64,000 nt of DNA from Dolichospermum sp. LEGE 00240 (GTDB taxonomy: Bacteria; Cyanobacteriota; Cyanobacteriia; Cyanobacteriales; Nostocaceae): assembly GCF_015207875.1 (NCBI RefSeq), contig NZ_JADEVZ010000005.1, forward strand, positions 62,001 to 126,000. Direction: 5' to 3'. Every line of letters begins with the position of its first letter. The first letter of the stretch is position 1. The notes beneath the pieces are model-generated. The model did no database searches. It was not told where the DNA came from and saw only the letters and a program-made list of their open reading frames with translations. The translations under genes and the position numbers were made by a program. Positions 1-8,852 of the stretch are shown here, in pieces.

Positions 1-64
1 GCATTAATAAAGAAGGCAATAAAGAACCAAGATAACCTTCTGTCCCAGTTACTAAAATTTTCAT
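1..64 (-). CDS. NAD-dependent epimerase/dehydratase (SDR), N-terminus only
   Basis: Reading leftwards from an ATG at 64-62, the first 21 codons give a classic extended-SDR start: a hydrophobic beta strand (MKILVTG) followed by the glycine-rich NAD(P)-binding turn TGTEGYLG. The gene runs off the left edge, so only the Rossmann fingerprint is visible and the substrate cannot be named. It lies downstream of and in the same direction as lhgO and the rfbF-like gene, which suggests a nucleotide-sugar epimerase, dehydratase or reductase in a CDP-sugar pathway. That role is inference from context. Confidence 0.7.
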   Translation of the reverse strand, partial: MKILVTGTEGYLGSLLPSLLM

Positions 65-135
65 GATTGTTAAAACTTTTGATGTGGTAAATTAAGTGGC
101 TTTTTGAAGAGTCCGCTGATAAAATTCTTTTGTAA

Positions 136-192
136 GGTGCGTCAGACTTGATTTGTGAGTAAAGTTAAGCGATTTTTAGTATCTGACGCACC
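136..192. repeat. Inverted repeat (11-bp arms) between the SDR gene and lhgO
   Basis: GGTGCGTCAGA at 136-146 is repeated in reverse complement as TCTGACGCACC at 182-192, around a 35-base loop. It lies just past the lhgO stop codon, so it could act as a transcript-end hairpin, but there is no clear T run. Similar GGTGCGTTA/TAACGCACC short repeats occur elsewhere in the window (near 17251-17276), so it is more likely a member of a dispersed repeat family. Confidence 0.5.
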
Positions 193-195
193 CTA

Positions 196-1407
196 CTAAC
201 TTACTAAACTGTGGAAATGGGTGGGTTCTGGTATTTGCTTAACTATAGCTTTACCAATTTCTAAGGAAGAAGTTGCGGCGGGTGAAGGTGCATTGCAAAC
301 ATGAATAGAATTCTCACCATTAATGATTAAAAAGTCATCTACCAGAGAACCATTATTCATTAATGCTTGAGCGCGAACTCCTGCATGGGTGGGAATTACA
401 TCTTTGGCTTGAATTTCGGGAATAAGTTTTTGCAAACTTTTGACAAAGGCTGTTTTCCTAAAGGAACGAATAATTTCTTGAATCCCTTCGTCAGCGTGTT
501 TTGCTGCTAGTTTCCAAAAGCCAGGATAGGTGATAACTTCGGCAAAATCCCTAAAGTCAAAGTCGGTCTTTTTGTAACCTTCACGTTTGAGACTGAGAAC
601 TGCATTGGGACCCGCGTGAACAGTGTTATCAATCATCCGGGTGAAATGCACACCCAGGAAGGGGAAATCCGGGTTAGGAACTGGGTAAATGAGAGTTTTT
701 ACCAAATAGCGTTTTTCGGGGGTAAGTTCGTAATATTCACCGCGAAAGGGAACGATTTTAGCTTCAGGATTAGCTTTACCTAATTTGGCAATGCGATCGC
801 TATGCAATCCGGCACAATTGATCACAAATCGAGTTTCAAACCTGCCATTGTTAGTTTCTAATACCTGATTTTTGCCACTGCGGACAATTTTCAAAACTTG
901 TGTGTTAAGACGTAAATCTCCCCCTTGATTGCGAATTAATTCCGCATATTTTAAACAAACTTGTTTGTAATTAACAATCCCTGTACTAAATACCCGAATT
1001 CCACCCACACAACTCACATGAGGTTCAATTTCTTTAACTTCTTCAGGACTAATTCTTTTAACAGGAAGACCGTTTTCTAACCCGCGTGTGTAGAGATTTT
1101 CTAAGCGAGGTAATTCTTGTTGATTACTGGCAACAATTACTTTACCACAAACTTCATGATCAATATCATATTTCTGGCAAAATTCTACCATTGAACGGCT
1201 ACCATCACGGGAAAATTTAGCCTTAAAGCTTCCCGGTTTATAGTAAATACCGGAATGAATGACACCGCTATTATTACCAGTTTGATGAAATGCCCATTGG
1301 CTCTCTTTTTCTAACACTAATATTTTGGCATGGGGATAACGCTCTCCTAAAGCCATTGCAGTGGAAAGTCCAACTATTCCCCCACCAATAATCGCAAAAT
1401 CGTACAT
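196..1407 (-). CDS. lhgO: L-2-hydroxyglutarate oxidase (FAD-dependent)
   Basis: Predicted FAD-dependent oxidoreductase of the DAO superfamily, LhgO/YgaF type, which oxidises L-2-hydroxyglutarate to 2-oxoglutarate. The N-terminal FAD fingerprint (DFAIIGGGIVGLSTA, residues 3-17) and the HQTGNNSGVIHSGIYY segment are typical of the family. About 403 residues is normal length. I prefer the ATG at 1407, because starting ten codons further out (1437) puts ten residues ahead of the beta strand where family members normally begin. The gene ends 51 bases after the rfbF-like gene and probably shares its transcript. The neighbourhood is sugar-nucleotide metabolism, so its role here may be a linked housekeeping repair function. 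Confidence 0.85.
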   Translation of the reverse strand: MYDFAIIGGGIVGLSTAMALGERYPHAKILVLEKESQWAFHQTGNNSGVIHSGIYYKPGSFKAKFSRDGSRSMVEFCQKYDIDHEVCGKVIVASNQQELPRLENLYTRGLENGLPVKRISPEEVKEIEPHVSCVGGIRVFSTGIVNYKQVCLKYAELIRNQGGDLRLNTQVLKIVRSGKNQVLETNNGRFETRFVINCAGLHSDRIAKLGKANPEAKIVPFRGEYYELTPEKRYLVKTLIYPVPNPDFPFLGVHFTRMIDNTVHAGPNAVLSLKREGYKKTDFDFRDFAEVITYPGFWKLAAKHADEGIQEIIRSFRKTAFVKSLQKLIPEIQAKDVIPTHAGVRAQALMNNGSLVDDFLIINGENSIHVCNAPSPAATSSLEIGKAIVKQIPEPTHFHSLVS

Positions 1408-1458
1408 TAGTAATCTTTCCCTAATCCAATATCTCAAATCTCAAACCTAAAATTGCTA

Positions 1459-2232
1459 TTACCAAACTTGCCAAGGAGCTTTACCACTTTTCCAAAGGTC
1501 TTCAAGATAGTTTTTATCTCTTAATGTGTCCATTGGCTGCCAGAAACCATCATGTTTGTAAGCCGATAATTGTTCTAAATCAGCTAACTTTTCTAATGGT
1601 TCTTTCTCCCACACAGTTGAGGTATCAGCAATAAAATCAATTACTTGGGGTTCGAGAACAAAATAACCCCCATTAATCCAAGCACCATCACCTTCAGGTT
1701 TTTCTTTAAAACTGGTGATTTTAGTTTGTTCTTGTCCTAGAGAAATTGCTCCAAATCTTCCTGCTGGTTGCACTGCGCTGAGTGTTGCTAATGTCTTTTG
1801 TTCTCGATGGAATTTAATTAATTCTGTGATATTAATATTACTTACACCATCACCATAGGTAAAGCAAAAGGTTTCATTACCAATATGTTCACGAACTTGC
1901 TTTAAACGTCCGCCTGTCATTGTATTATCACCTGTATTTACTAAGGTGACGCGCCAGGGTTCAGCATATCCAGAATGGACATTCATTTGATTAAATCGCA
2001 TATCAAATGTCACATCTGACATATGTAAAAAATAGTTGGCAAAGTATTCTTTAATGATGTACCCTTTGTAACCGCAACAAATAATGAAATCATTAATACC
2101 ATGAGCAGAGTAAGTTTTCATTATGTGCCAGAGAATTGGCTTACCACCAACTTCAACCATTGGTTTGGGTCTGATACTGGTTTCTTCACTTAACCTTGTA
2201 CCCAGACCTCCCGCTAAAATTACTGCTTTCAT
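1459..2232 (-). CDS. rfbF: Glucose-1-phosphate cytidylyltransferase
   Basis: Makes CDP-glucose from CTP and glucose-1-phosphate, the first step to CDP-dideoxy or branched CDP-sugars. The nucleotidyltransferase signature GGLGTRL (residues 8-14) and RPKPM (21-25) bind the nucleotide, and TYGDGVSN (125-132) holds the metal-binding aspartate. The length of 257 residues matches RfbF/DdhA. It is the first gene of a minus-strand run followed by lhgO and an SDR-type gene, consistent with a CDP-sugar branch. Upstream lies a long gene-free stretch, so its promoter is expected there. The assignment is confident; the final sugar is unknown. Confidence 0.9.
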   Translation of the reverse strand: MKAVILAGGLGTRLSEETSIRPKPMVEVGGKPILWHIMKTYSAHGINDFIICCGYKGYIIKEYFANYFLHMSDVTFDMRFNQMNVHSGYAEPWRVTLVNTGDNTMTGGRLKQVREHIGNETFCFTYGDGVSNINITELIKFHREQKTLATLSAVQPAGRFGAISLGQEQTKITSFKEKPEGDGAWINGGYFVLEPQVIDFIADTSTVWEKEPLEKLADLEQLSAYKHDGFWQPMDTLRDKNYLEDLWKSGKAPWQVW

Positions 2233-2840
2233 GTAGTTACCTCAAAAATTTGCAGGTGGATGATAATTTCAACTAATGGAACGTGAGTTAGGAGTTCGGA
2301 GTTTCTCCTTCGGAGACGCTACGCGAACGGAGTTATGATTTTTTCAACGAGAGAATAAGGGCTTGAGACTCCTACGTGGGGTAAGTTTTTCACAAATTAT
2401 CGTTATGTCGAACTCACGTAATGGAAATGAAGAGAATGCACAATGATGGTAAAGAAATTAAATAATTTTTTTCTTTCTCTTTATTAGGTAGATAAACATA
2501 ATTTAACTGTTATTTTCTAGAAAATCATAAAGAATAAGTAAATTAAGATATTTTATCTGTAAAATATTTATAGTAGGAGTTTAGGAGAAAAAGAAGGAAT
2601 AAAAGTCTTTTTGTGTTTGTCTTTTTTCGTGAATTTTGTGTCTCATTCAAGCCACATTCCGCTATGGTAATTTTAATCACAAAAACAAAACTCCTAATTT
2701 CTTAATGAAGTCAGGAGTGAATTTTAACTATTACTTTCTACAGATTATTCACCCCTTAGATAATTTTAACTCCTTCTTTCTTCTTTATTCTTCTTTCTTT
2801 CTTATTCTGACTCCTGACTCCTGACTCCTGAACTCCTAAA
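2233..2840. other. Gene-free interval with short repeats
   Basis: About 600 bases with no convincing gene. ACGTGAGTT at 2281-2289 is mirrored by AACTCACGT at 2411-2419 and brackets a 139-bp segment. That segment holds a CTCCTTCGGAGACGCTACGC-type dispersed repeat around 2306-2325, so a degenerate miniature element is possible. Near 2808-2838 there are tandem copies of ACTCCTG, another low-complexity repeat, which reappears inverted between znuC and znuB. The promoter for the rfbF-like gene should lie in the right half, but I see no clear -35/-10 pair. Confidence 0.45.
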
Positions 2841-5033
2841 TCAATTACTTTGTCCAGTGAGAATTGCGTTAGATAATAAACCGTCACATTTATTAGCAAC
2901 AACGATACAAATACTACTCAAAGACTGTTGATAATTATCCATATCATTTTGCTCGAAAGAAACTTTAGCGGCTGTTTCTAAATCCGCAACTGCTTGAACA
3001 TGATTTTTGTCAGCTATACCTTCTCCATATTGTGCTAGTTCATAGTAAGCCATCCCACGTTTTAGATAACCTTTAGCCAATCGGGGATTAAGTTTTAATG
3101 CTTCAGTAAAATCAGCGATCGCTTGTTTATATTCTGCTGCATAATTGGTGCTATATTGAGCTATTTGATAACGGACTAAACCTCGTTGAAAATAAGCATC
3201 TACCTTAGCTGAATTGAGTTTAATGGCTTGAGTAAAATCAGCAATTGACCTTTGGTATTCTGGAAAAGAATTATTGATGTATTTAGTAATTTCAAACCTG
3301 ACAATACCCCTTCTAATATAGGCTTCCGCATCAGTTTTATCTATATTGATGGCAGCATTAAAATCAGCGATCGCTTGTTTGTATTCCTTATCAGGATCAC
3401 TACTATAGTCAGCCAGCATATAGTAAGCATTACCGCGACTTATATATGCTTTAACCTCTTGAGGATTCAACTTCAAAGCTTGGTTATAATTAGCTAATGC
3501 CGCCTCATAATTATTTAAATTATATTGGGCATTACCCAATTTTATATACCCCTTGGCAGATTGGGGATTCTTTTTAGTAGCTTCGGTAAAGTTGACAACT
3601 GCTTGTTCATAATCTTGTTGATGATAAGCAGTATCACCGCGCTGGTAGTAATCCGCAAAAGAAAGACTTGGCAGATCAGCAGTTTGATTAGGTGTACGAG
3701 ACATCAAACTTTGTTGAGTGTAGGGATTTTGGGAAACAAAAGGACGGGTAAATTTAATCATTACATCCAAATAGCCCAAAAGACCCAATCCCATCACCCC
3801 GAAAATCACACCATATACCTTCCGATTTAATTTTTGACCAGCGGGAGGATGATAAAACTGCTGGTTAGCTATAGGTTGCCAATGATACACCTGATAATTT
3901 GGTCTTAATGGCTGAGTAATGCGAGGAGTGGGAATATGGCGACGTTTAGACGGTTTTTGGCGTGGTTGTAGATGTTGTTTAGAAGCGATCGCCACCAATG
4001 ACGGAAATGGATCTCTCCCACCCAATCGTTTAGTCCGTTCACACCAAGGACACTTCTCCAAATGATTATGATAAAGGTGCTGAGGATTCACCCGACAAAT
4101 CATCAAACTCTCCTCCACCGCCGTTAAAGCCGACAACCAAGTTTGAGCATTAGGGCGTAACCAAGGTTGATCATGACCATCCTCAAAACAACACACAAAT
4201 AAATCCTGCAACCTAGGATGAAGCAGATCCCAGCTAGGAGAAATAGGCGTTGGTAGATAAGGAACTTGTTTCTTTTGACTATAGGTAAAATGTCCAGCCA
4301 GAATCCTCCCTTGGTAGGTGGGAGGATCGATCGCCCCTTGAAATATCCCGGAAAATGGGTGAGTTCCTTCCATTAACAACTGGAAAATCAGCACAGCCAA
4401 CCCAAACAAATCATGATAAATTTCCCGATCATAATCCGCAAAAGTTTTATTCTGTAATTCTGGAGGCGTATATTCAGGCTTACCCACAGAACAACGATAA
4501 ACAAGATTTTGCAACGGTTCCGTCACTTGAAACGAATCCGTATCCACCAACGTCACCAAGGCCGTATCACTCACCAAAATATTTGACTCATTCACATCAC
4601 CAACACAGTATCGGCTGGCGTGTAAAGCCACAAAAGCCGCAGCCAGATTTCGGGCAGTTCGCAATAAATATTGATAATTAAACAAAGGGCAATGTTGTCG
4701 GCGAATCCCCGGATTATAAAAATCCATAATCGGTCGCATTCCCCGAATCCTGGGCATCACAAAGCCAACGACCTTACCGCTACCATCCGCCGCTTGCAAT
4801 AATTCCTGTGGCCAAGCAATAGAAATATGCCCTAAATTATCCGTCGGATTCACAGGAGGATTAGCCAGCATCGCCCGCAGTTTTTGGGCATAAGAGACAG
4901 TTGGTTTATGATATACTTTCGCTACCAAATTCTCATCCGATGGAACTGCATAGATACAAGCCTCACCACCATGTCCCACGCTGACAGAGAGGTTGAGAAT
5001 TTCCGGGTTAGGAAGATGACGTAGTACCTGCAT
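2841..5033 (-). CDS. Protein kinase-like domain fused to a TM segment and TPR repeats (TerY-P triad kinase)
   Basis: A 730-residue protein. Residues 1-310 form a kinase-like fold: glycine loop GHGGEACIY (20-28), ATP lysine in VAKVYH (K39), catalytic loop GDVNESN (145-151, replacing the usual HRD) and metal-binding VDTDSF (163-168, replacing DFG). A CPWC pair at 328-331 follows, then one hydrophobic segment (about 406-425) and at least six TPR units from about 460 to 715, with typical alternating A, G and Y positions. This kinase type is known to occur with PP2C and vWA partners, and both lie immediately upstream here. Probably membrane-anchored, with TPRs recruiting partners. The substrate is unknown. 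It lies 102 bases after the phosphatase gene. Confidence 0.8.
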   Translation of the reverse strand: MQVLRHLPNPEILNLSVSVGHGGEACIYAVPSDENLVAKVYHKPTVSYAQKLRAMLANPPVNPTDNLGHISIAWPQELLQAADGSGKVVGFVMPRIRGMRPIMDFYNPGIRRQHCPLFNYQYLLRTARNLAAAFVALHASRYCVGDVNESNILVSDTALVTLVDTDSFQVTEPLQNLVYRCSVGKPEYTPPELQNKTFADYDREIYHDLFGLAVLIFQLLMEGTHPFSGIFQGAIDPPTYQGRILAGHFTYSQKKQVPYLPTPISPSWDLLHPRLQDLFVCCFEDGHDQPWLRPNAQTWLSALTAVEESLMICRVNPQHLYHNHLEKCPWCERTKRLGGRDPFPSLVAIASKQHLQPRQKPSKRRHIPTPRITQPLRPNYQVYHWQPIANQQFYHPPAGQKLNRKVYGVIFGVMGLGLLGYLDVMIKFTRPFVSQNPYTQQSLMSRTPNQTADLPSLSFADYYQRGDTAYHQQDYEQAVVNFTEATKKNPQSAKGYIKLGNAQYNLNNYEAALANYNQALKLNPQEVKAYISRGNAYYMLADYSSDPDKEYKQAIADFNAAINIDKTDAEAYIRRGIVRFEITKYINNSFPEYQRSIADFTQAIKLNSAKVDAYFQRGLVRYQIAQYSTNYAAEYKQAIADFTEALKLNPRLAKGYLKRGMAYYELAQYGEGIADKNHVQAVADLETAAKVSFEQNDMDNYQQSLSSICIVVANKCDGLLSNAILTGQSN

Positions 5034-5135
5034 GGCAGAATAAAGGTTATATGAGGTGATTGGAATCCGTCAAAAGTTCAGAGATCCGAGAGTATGGTAT
5101 TAGCCATACTATCTTTAATCCCTAATGACTATAAA

Positions 5136-5918
5136 TTATGAGTTAATAAATGCAGCCAAAATTAAAGTTAAATCATCATCAGTCCGCTGAGTAATCTTAT
5201 CAGAACTTAAAAACCGCATTAAATGTTCTTTTGCTAATACTCTATCTTCAGCATTTGCTACAAACTCAAATAAAGGAAAAAAGAAAGGTTTGTGAGGTTC
5301 ACCAACAATCATATTCAAAGCTAACATTTGTAAACCATCAGTCAGAACACCCACATTAACAATCTCGTCCCGGCATATTTTAAATTGTGCTGTCTCCAAA
5401 CCATCAAGAGACGTGAGAAAAGTTGTTTGATTGATATATTCGCCATTGCTAGGAATGGTTAACGCTATCAAATTACCCATACCATTTTTAGCCACAGCCA
5501 AGCCATCACCAACCTGCCCCACAGCCACAACTTCTGGTGTAGCAATCATCAGAATCAATGTAGTTGCCAAATCATGAAGTTGATGATTACAAACATCCGC
5601 CTCTGTTTCTATAGACGTGCGGGCTACCAACATAGCATCAGTGAGCAAATAACGCAAAACATCATCATTAGCCAGAGAATCACTCGTCATCTCTTGGCGA
5701 GAAAGATGATCTATGGCCGTTTCTACCGCAATCATTGATCCCACTTTCCCTAGTTTAGCAGAACCCGCACCATCTGCCGCTGCTATCACCAACACATTAT
5801 TAGCCAATAGCTGCCAATGGTGAGCATCCTGACAAAGTTGCTGGTTTTTTGTGTGACTAGTCCCACATACAGAAGCAGCCACTATCCGCCATTGAGAAAT
5901 CTGTTTTGATGTATTCAT
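5136..5918 (-). CDS. PP2C-family serine/threonine phosphatase (TerY-P triad)
   Basis: A metal-dependent phosphatase of 260 residues. Recognisable PP2C motifs are QDAH (30-33), the metal-binding DGAGSAKLG (49-57), VGQVGDG (133-139), VLTDGL (191-196) and the C-terminal TDDDLTLIL (246-254). The region around 40-60 is the compact bacterial form, without a regulatory extension. It sits between a vWA gene (52 bases upstream) and a kinase-TPR gene (102 bases downstream), all on the minus strand, so it likely reverses phosphorylation made by the adjacent kinase. The family call is firm; the biological role is inferred from the known vWA/PP2C/kinase association. Confidence 0.85.
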   Translation of the reverse strand: MNTSKQISQWRIVAASVCGTSHTKNQQLCQDAHHWQLLANNVLVIAAADGAGSAKLGKVGSMIAVETAIDHLSRQEMTSDSLANDDVLRYLLTDAMLVARTSIETEADVCNHQLHDLATTLILMIATPEVVAVGQVGDGLAVAKNGMGNLIALTIPSNGEYINQTTFLTSLDGLETAQFKICRDEIVNVGVLTDGLQMLALNMIVGEPHKPFFFPLFEFVANAEDRVLAKEHLMRFLSSDKITQRTDDDLTLILAAFINS

Positions 5919-5970
5919 ATAATTTGTTTTCCACAGCTAGTTCAGTTTAAACAACAAGCTGCAATTTTCA

Positions 5971-6672
5971 TTAAACAGATCCCCAGCCAATTGGTGGTAG
6001 TGCTACCTGTTCATCTACCTGAGAATGAGACACCGCCGACATACTAGCAGACAGCCAAACAAACATCTCAATGAAATTTAATCCCTTTAATTTCAGGGGA
6101 CTTCGTACAGCGATTTGACTTAATCGGCTCATATTCGCATTCTCTACACCCACCGTAAAAAACGCCACCCGCTTATTAGACTCATCCCCTTGCAGTCTTT
6201 GGGCCGCTTGTTCAACAACATGATCTAGTTCACCCTGGGGTTCACCATCAGTAATCATAAACACCCAAGGACGATAATAAGCAATACCATTCGTCCGATA
6301 TTGGGATTTGCGCTCTTGAATAAGATCCAAGGCTTTATGAATAGCCGAACCCATAATTGTTAACCCCTGGGCTGTGAGAATCGGCGGGTTAAATTGATCA
6401 GCAGTTACAAAGTCCTGAACAACATTAACATTACTATCAAACGTAATAATTGCCACTTCTACCCTTCTGGATGCTAAGGAATTTTTCACCAGTTCATCCT
6501 TTAAACTCAACAAACCTTGATTTAAGGCTTCGATTCGTTCTCCCTCCATCGAACCAGAAGTATCTAGCAATAACACGCATGGACAACGGGGTTCGGGGTT
6601 TTCTGCAAATTCTACAACTTCGTCAAGATTAAATGTATCAATCATAACTTTTTGTGTTATGTTATAGTCCAA
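5971..6672 (-). CDS. vWA-domain protein, TerY type
   Basis: A 233-residue von Willebrand factor A protein. The complete MIDAS metal site is visible: DTSGSM (37-42), a threonine in GLTIMGSA (103-110) and TDGEP (141-145). Length and sequence resemble TerY-like proteins of tellurite/stress loci. There is no signal peptide, so it is likely cytoplasmic. The longest reading begins at a TTG (6672-6670) with AGGA about ten bases before it. An ATG at 6645 gives an N-terminus starting MIDTFNLDEVVEF, which looks more typical of the family, but it has no ribosome-binding site. It is the first gene of the vWA-PP2C-kinase operon. Confidence 0.82.
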   Translation of the reverse strand: MDYNITQKVMIDTFNLDEVVEFAENPEPRCPCVLLLDTSGSMEGERIEALNQGLLSLKDELVKNSLASRRVEVAIITFDSNVNVVQDFVTADQFNPPILTAQGLTIMGSAIHKALDLIQERKSQYRTNGIAYYRPWVFMITDGEPQGELDHVVEQAAQRLQGDESNKRVAFFTVGVENANMSRLSQIAVRSPLKLKGLNFIEMFVWLSASMSAVSHSQVDEQVALPPIGWGSV

Positions 6673-7189
6673 AGTCTTATTTTCCTTTTACTCAAAGTAT
6701 ATAGTTTTTGGTGCAGATTCTCCAGTTTGTTGAGTTGCAATCTGCTGTAATAATCAATATATACATTTACCTCCATAAATTTTTAAAGATTCTATGTGGG
6801 ATTTAAGTCTGTCCTTGGGTAAATTAATTCATTACTGTTCAATCCAGGAAAAGTAAGCAGATCCGGCGGAAGATTGATGAATTTAAATTACCAAAAAAGT
6901 CTCAGCATACTCAATGGTATCACTATATAGTTGATCAAGATGAAATAGTGACAAAATATGACAAAACCGAGATTTTTATCCAGACCAATGATAGGAAATC
7001 AAAATAAAAAACTACAAAAACTGTTACATTCAACGGAGGAGGAGAATTCTTAAAAAATGTTTTTCATTGATATTCATAATTTAACAACTTGTGATCATGA
7101 CCATATTTCCAGGTGATATCATATTGCAGCCTGATATTTAATCTTTTCCCAGACTATGTTGATATATCCGCCCAAAAAATTGTAAAAAT
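6673..7189. other. Divergent promoter interval
   Basis: A 517-base AT-rich gap between the divergent vWA operon and the PatA-like gene, which must contain promoters for both. One feature stands out: a purine-rich GGAGGAGGAG at 7035-7044, followed by an ATG at 7057 opening a 19-codon frame that ends in TGA before the PatA-like gene. This could be a leader peptide, but the spacing (about 12 bases) and lack of comparison make that weak. No HIP1 site or repeat is obvious. Confidence 0.35.
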
Positions 7190-8572
7190 ATGAAAAATAC
7201 TGGCACATTTACCAAATTATCACCCCAAGGTTTATTAAGACAATTAAGCAATTGTTATGAAACTACCCGGTTGCAAGCACATAGTAATTCTGTATTGTGG
7301 TTGGTATATATAGAAAAAGGAAAAATTATCTATGCGACTCATTCAGTAGAACCCTTTGATAGATTAGAACGACAAATGCGTCGTCTCCATCCACAAATTC
7401 CTTTAGTTGATAATGAAGTGCGTGTACAAATGCGCTTGGTGTTTGAATCGGAAGATAATCATCATTTACCCGACCAAATTCCCGAATATGAAGCGATTAA
7501 TTGGCTGGTTAATGAACAACATCTCCTTCCTTATCACGCAAAATTACTGATTCAGGAATTAGTTAAAGAAGTAATTGAATCATTTCTCCTCGTTAAAACA
7601 GGCGATTTTGAACTAACACAACCACTGGAAAATTTTACCAGAATTTGTCAATTAGATGTTAATGATATCATCGAAAAATGCCAAAATCAGTTACAAAATT
7701 GGCGGTATCTTGGTAGATACATATCTTCTCCCTATCAGCGTCCATATTTGTTAGTTAGTAGCAAGTTTCAGGATAAAAGATTACCACCACTCCAGGAAAA
7801 TATTACCAATTGGATGAAGGGTTTTAGCTTGCGTCATCTAGCGATTATTATCAATCAAGATGAGTTGCAACTAGCGTTAAGTTTATATCCCTATATTGTG
7901 AAGGGTTCGATAGTATTACATGAACCAGATCCTCCATTTGATAAGTTACCAAAAACTTGTGGAAGTTCATTACTATTTTCTGAAGATAGTACAGAGTTAA
8001 TTAGGGGTAAATTATTTGTTGGGGATGTAGCACCCAGTCAAGATTCTTCTCCAGAAACTCCCATTATTTCGCAGAATCATCTAGCGGTTCAACAGCTAGT
8101 ACCAGATGTTGCTGATTTACCTCCAGAGGATTTTTCACATGAAGCTGTTAATAGTAACATAGAAGCTGATTCACAAAAAGTCAAAACCAATACGAGAATT
8201 ACTCAAAAGACTTACAAAATTATTTCTGTAGATGATAGTCCGACAATTCTCAAAGAAATCAGTCGTTATTTGGAAGATGAGAATTTTACTTTGGTGACTA
8301 TTAATGAACCAGTGAAAGCAGTCATGTCAATTATTAGACATAAACCGGATTTGATTTTACTGGATTTGAATATGGCAGGAATTGACGGTTATGAACTATG
8401 TAAAATTATCCGCAATAATTCCATGTTTAAAAATACTCCCATTATTTTTGTGACTAGCAATAAGGGAATTATAGATAAGGTAAAAGCGAGATTTGTCGGT
8501 GCGTCTGGATACTTAACCAAGCCTTTTACCCGCGCTGAATTGCTGAAAATTATCTTTATGCACTTGGCATAA
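7190..8572 (+). CDS. PatA-type response regulator (PATAN/DUF4388 plus C-terminal receiver)
   Basis: A 460-residue regulator of the cyanobacterial PatA family. The N-terminal region (about 1-150) resembles the PATAN/DUF4388 domain, with the signature of a LVYIEKGKIIYA strand-turn-strand near residues 38-50. A linker region and then a receiver domain (342-460) follow. The receiver has the acidic pair D348/D349, phospho-acceptor D392 (in LLLDLNM) and lysine K444 (in LTKPF). There is no DNA-binding output domain. Relatives act in heterocyst patterning, phototaxis or cell-size control, usually by protein contacts; which applies here cannot be told. It is a single gene divergent from the vWA operon. 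Confidence 0.85.
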   Translation: MKNTGTFTKLSPQGLLRQLSNCYETTRLQAHSNSVLWLVYIEKGKIIYATHSVEPFDRLERQMRRLHPQIPLVDNEVRVQMRLVFESEDNHHLPDQIPEYEAINWLVNEQHLLPYHAKLLIQELVKEVIESFLLVKTGDFELTQPLENFTRICQLDVNDIIEKCQNQLQNWRYLGRYISSPYQRPYLLVSSKFQDKRLPPLQENITNWMKGFSLRHLAIIINQDELQLALSLYPYIVKGSIVLHEPDPPFDKLPKTCGSSLLFSEDSTELIRGKLFVGDVAPSQDSSPETPIISQNHLAVQQLVPDVADLPPEDFSHEAVNSNIEADSQKVKTNTRITQKTYKIISVDDSPTILKEISRYLEDENFTLVTINEPVKAVMSIIRHKPDLILLDLNMAGIDGYELCKIIRNNSMFKNTPIIFVTSNKGIIDKVKARFVGASGYLTKPFTRAELLKIIFMHLA

Positions 8573-8580
8573 TTCATCAC

Positions 8581-8607
8581 GTAGGGGCGCAGGGCTTGCG
8601 CCCAGTC
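8581..8607. repeat. 27-bp palindromic dispersed repeat
   Basis: GTAGGGGCGCAGGG followed by CTTGCGCCCAGTC forms a GGGCGCA/TGCGCCC hairpin just after the PatA-like gene. The same 27-bp unit, with two substitutions, is found inside the chlH coding region at 26722-26748. Confidence 0.8.
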
Positions 8608-8676
8608 AGCCATTAGCAATATACTTTTGCAAGTGTTGGGTGTTTTTGCGTCAACCAAACCTTGTATATTAGATGT

Positions 8677-8775
8677 ATGTTAGAGGAAGTGGTAGAATAT
8701 GGTATTAATGGTTTTTTATTCACACCAAATAACCATCAAGAATTAGCAAAAACAATAAATAAATTATTGTATTAA
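8677..8775 (+). pseudogene. C-terminal fragment of a GT4-type glycosyltransferase
   Basis: A 32-residue frame beginning MLEEVVEYGINGFLFTPN and ending in NKLLY. This matches the end of the donor-binding domain of group-1 glycosyltransferases, where a glutamate-V-V motif is followed by NGFLF and an N-x-x-E-L-A helix. The rest of the enzyme is absent upstream, where a dispersed repeat lies. I read it as a gene remnant, not a functional protein. Confidence 0.55.
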
Positions 8776-8852
8776 AGAAACAGAAATAGTTAATACTATC
8801 GCTAACCTGGTAGAGTAATTGTGATTTGGTTACTCATATTTTTAGATAATTC

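Noticed and set aside
2636-2824. 62-codon plus-strand frame before the kinase gene
   Set aside because: Phenylalanine/serine-rich low-complexity translation, ends inside an ACTCCTG repeat, no start signal; not a gene.
3252-4681. Plus-strand frames opposite the kinase-TPR gene
   Set aside because: Shadows of a well-supported coding region on the minus strand.
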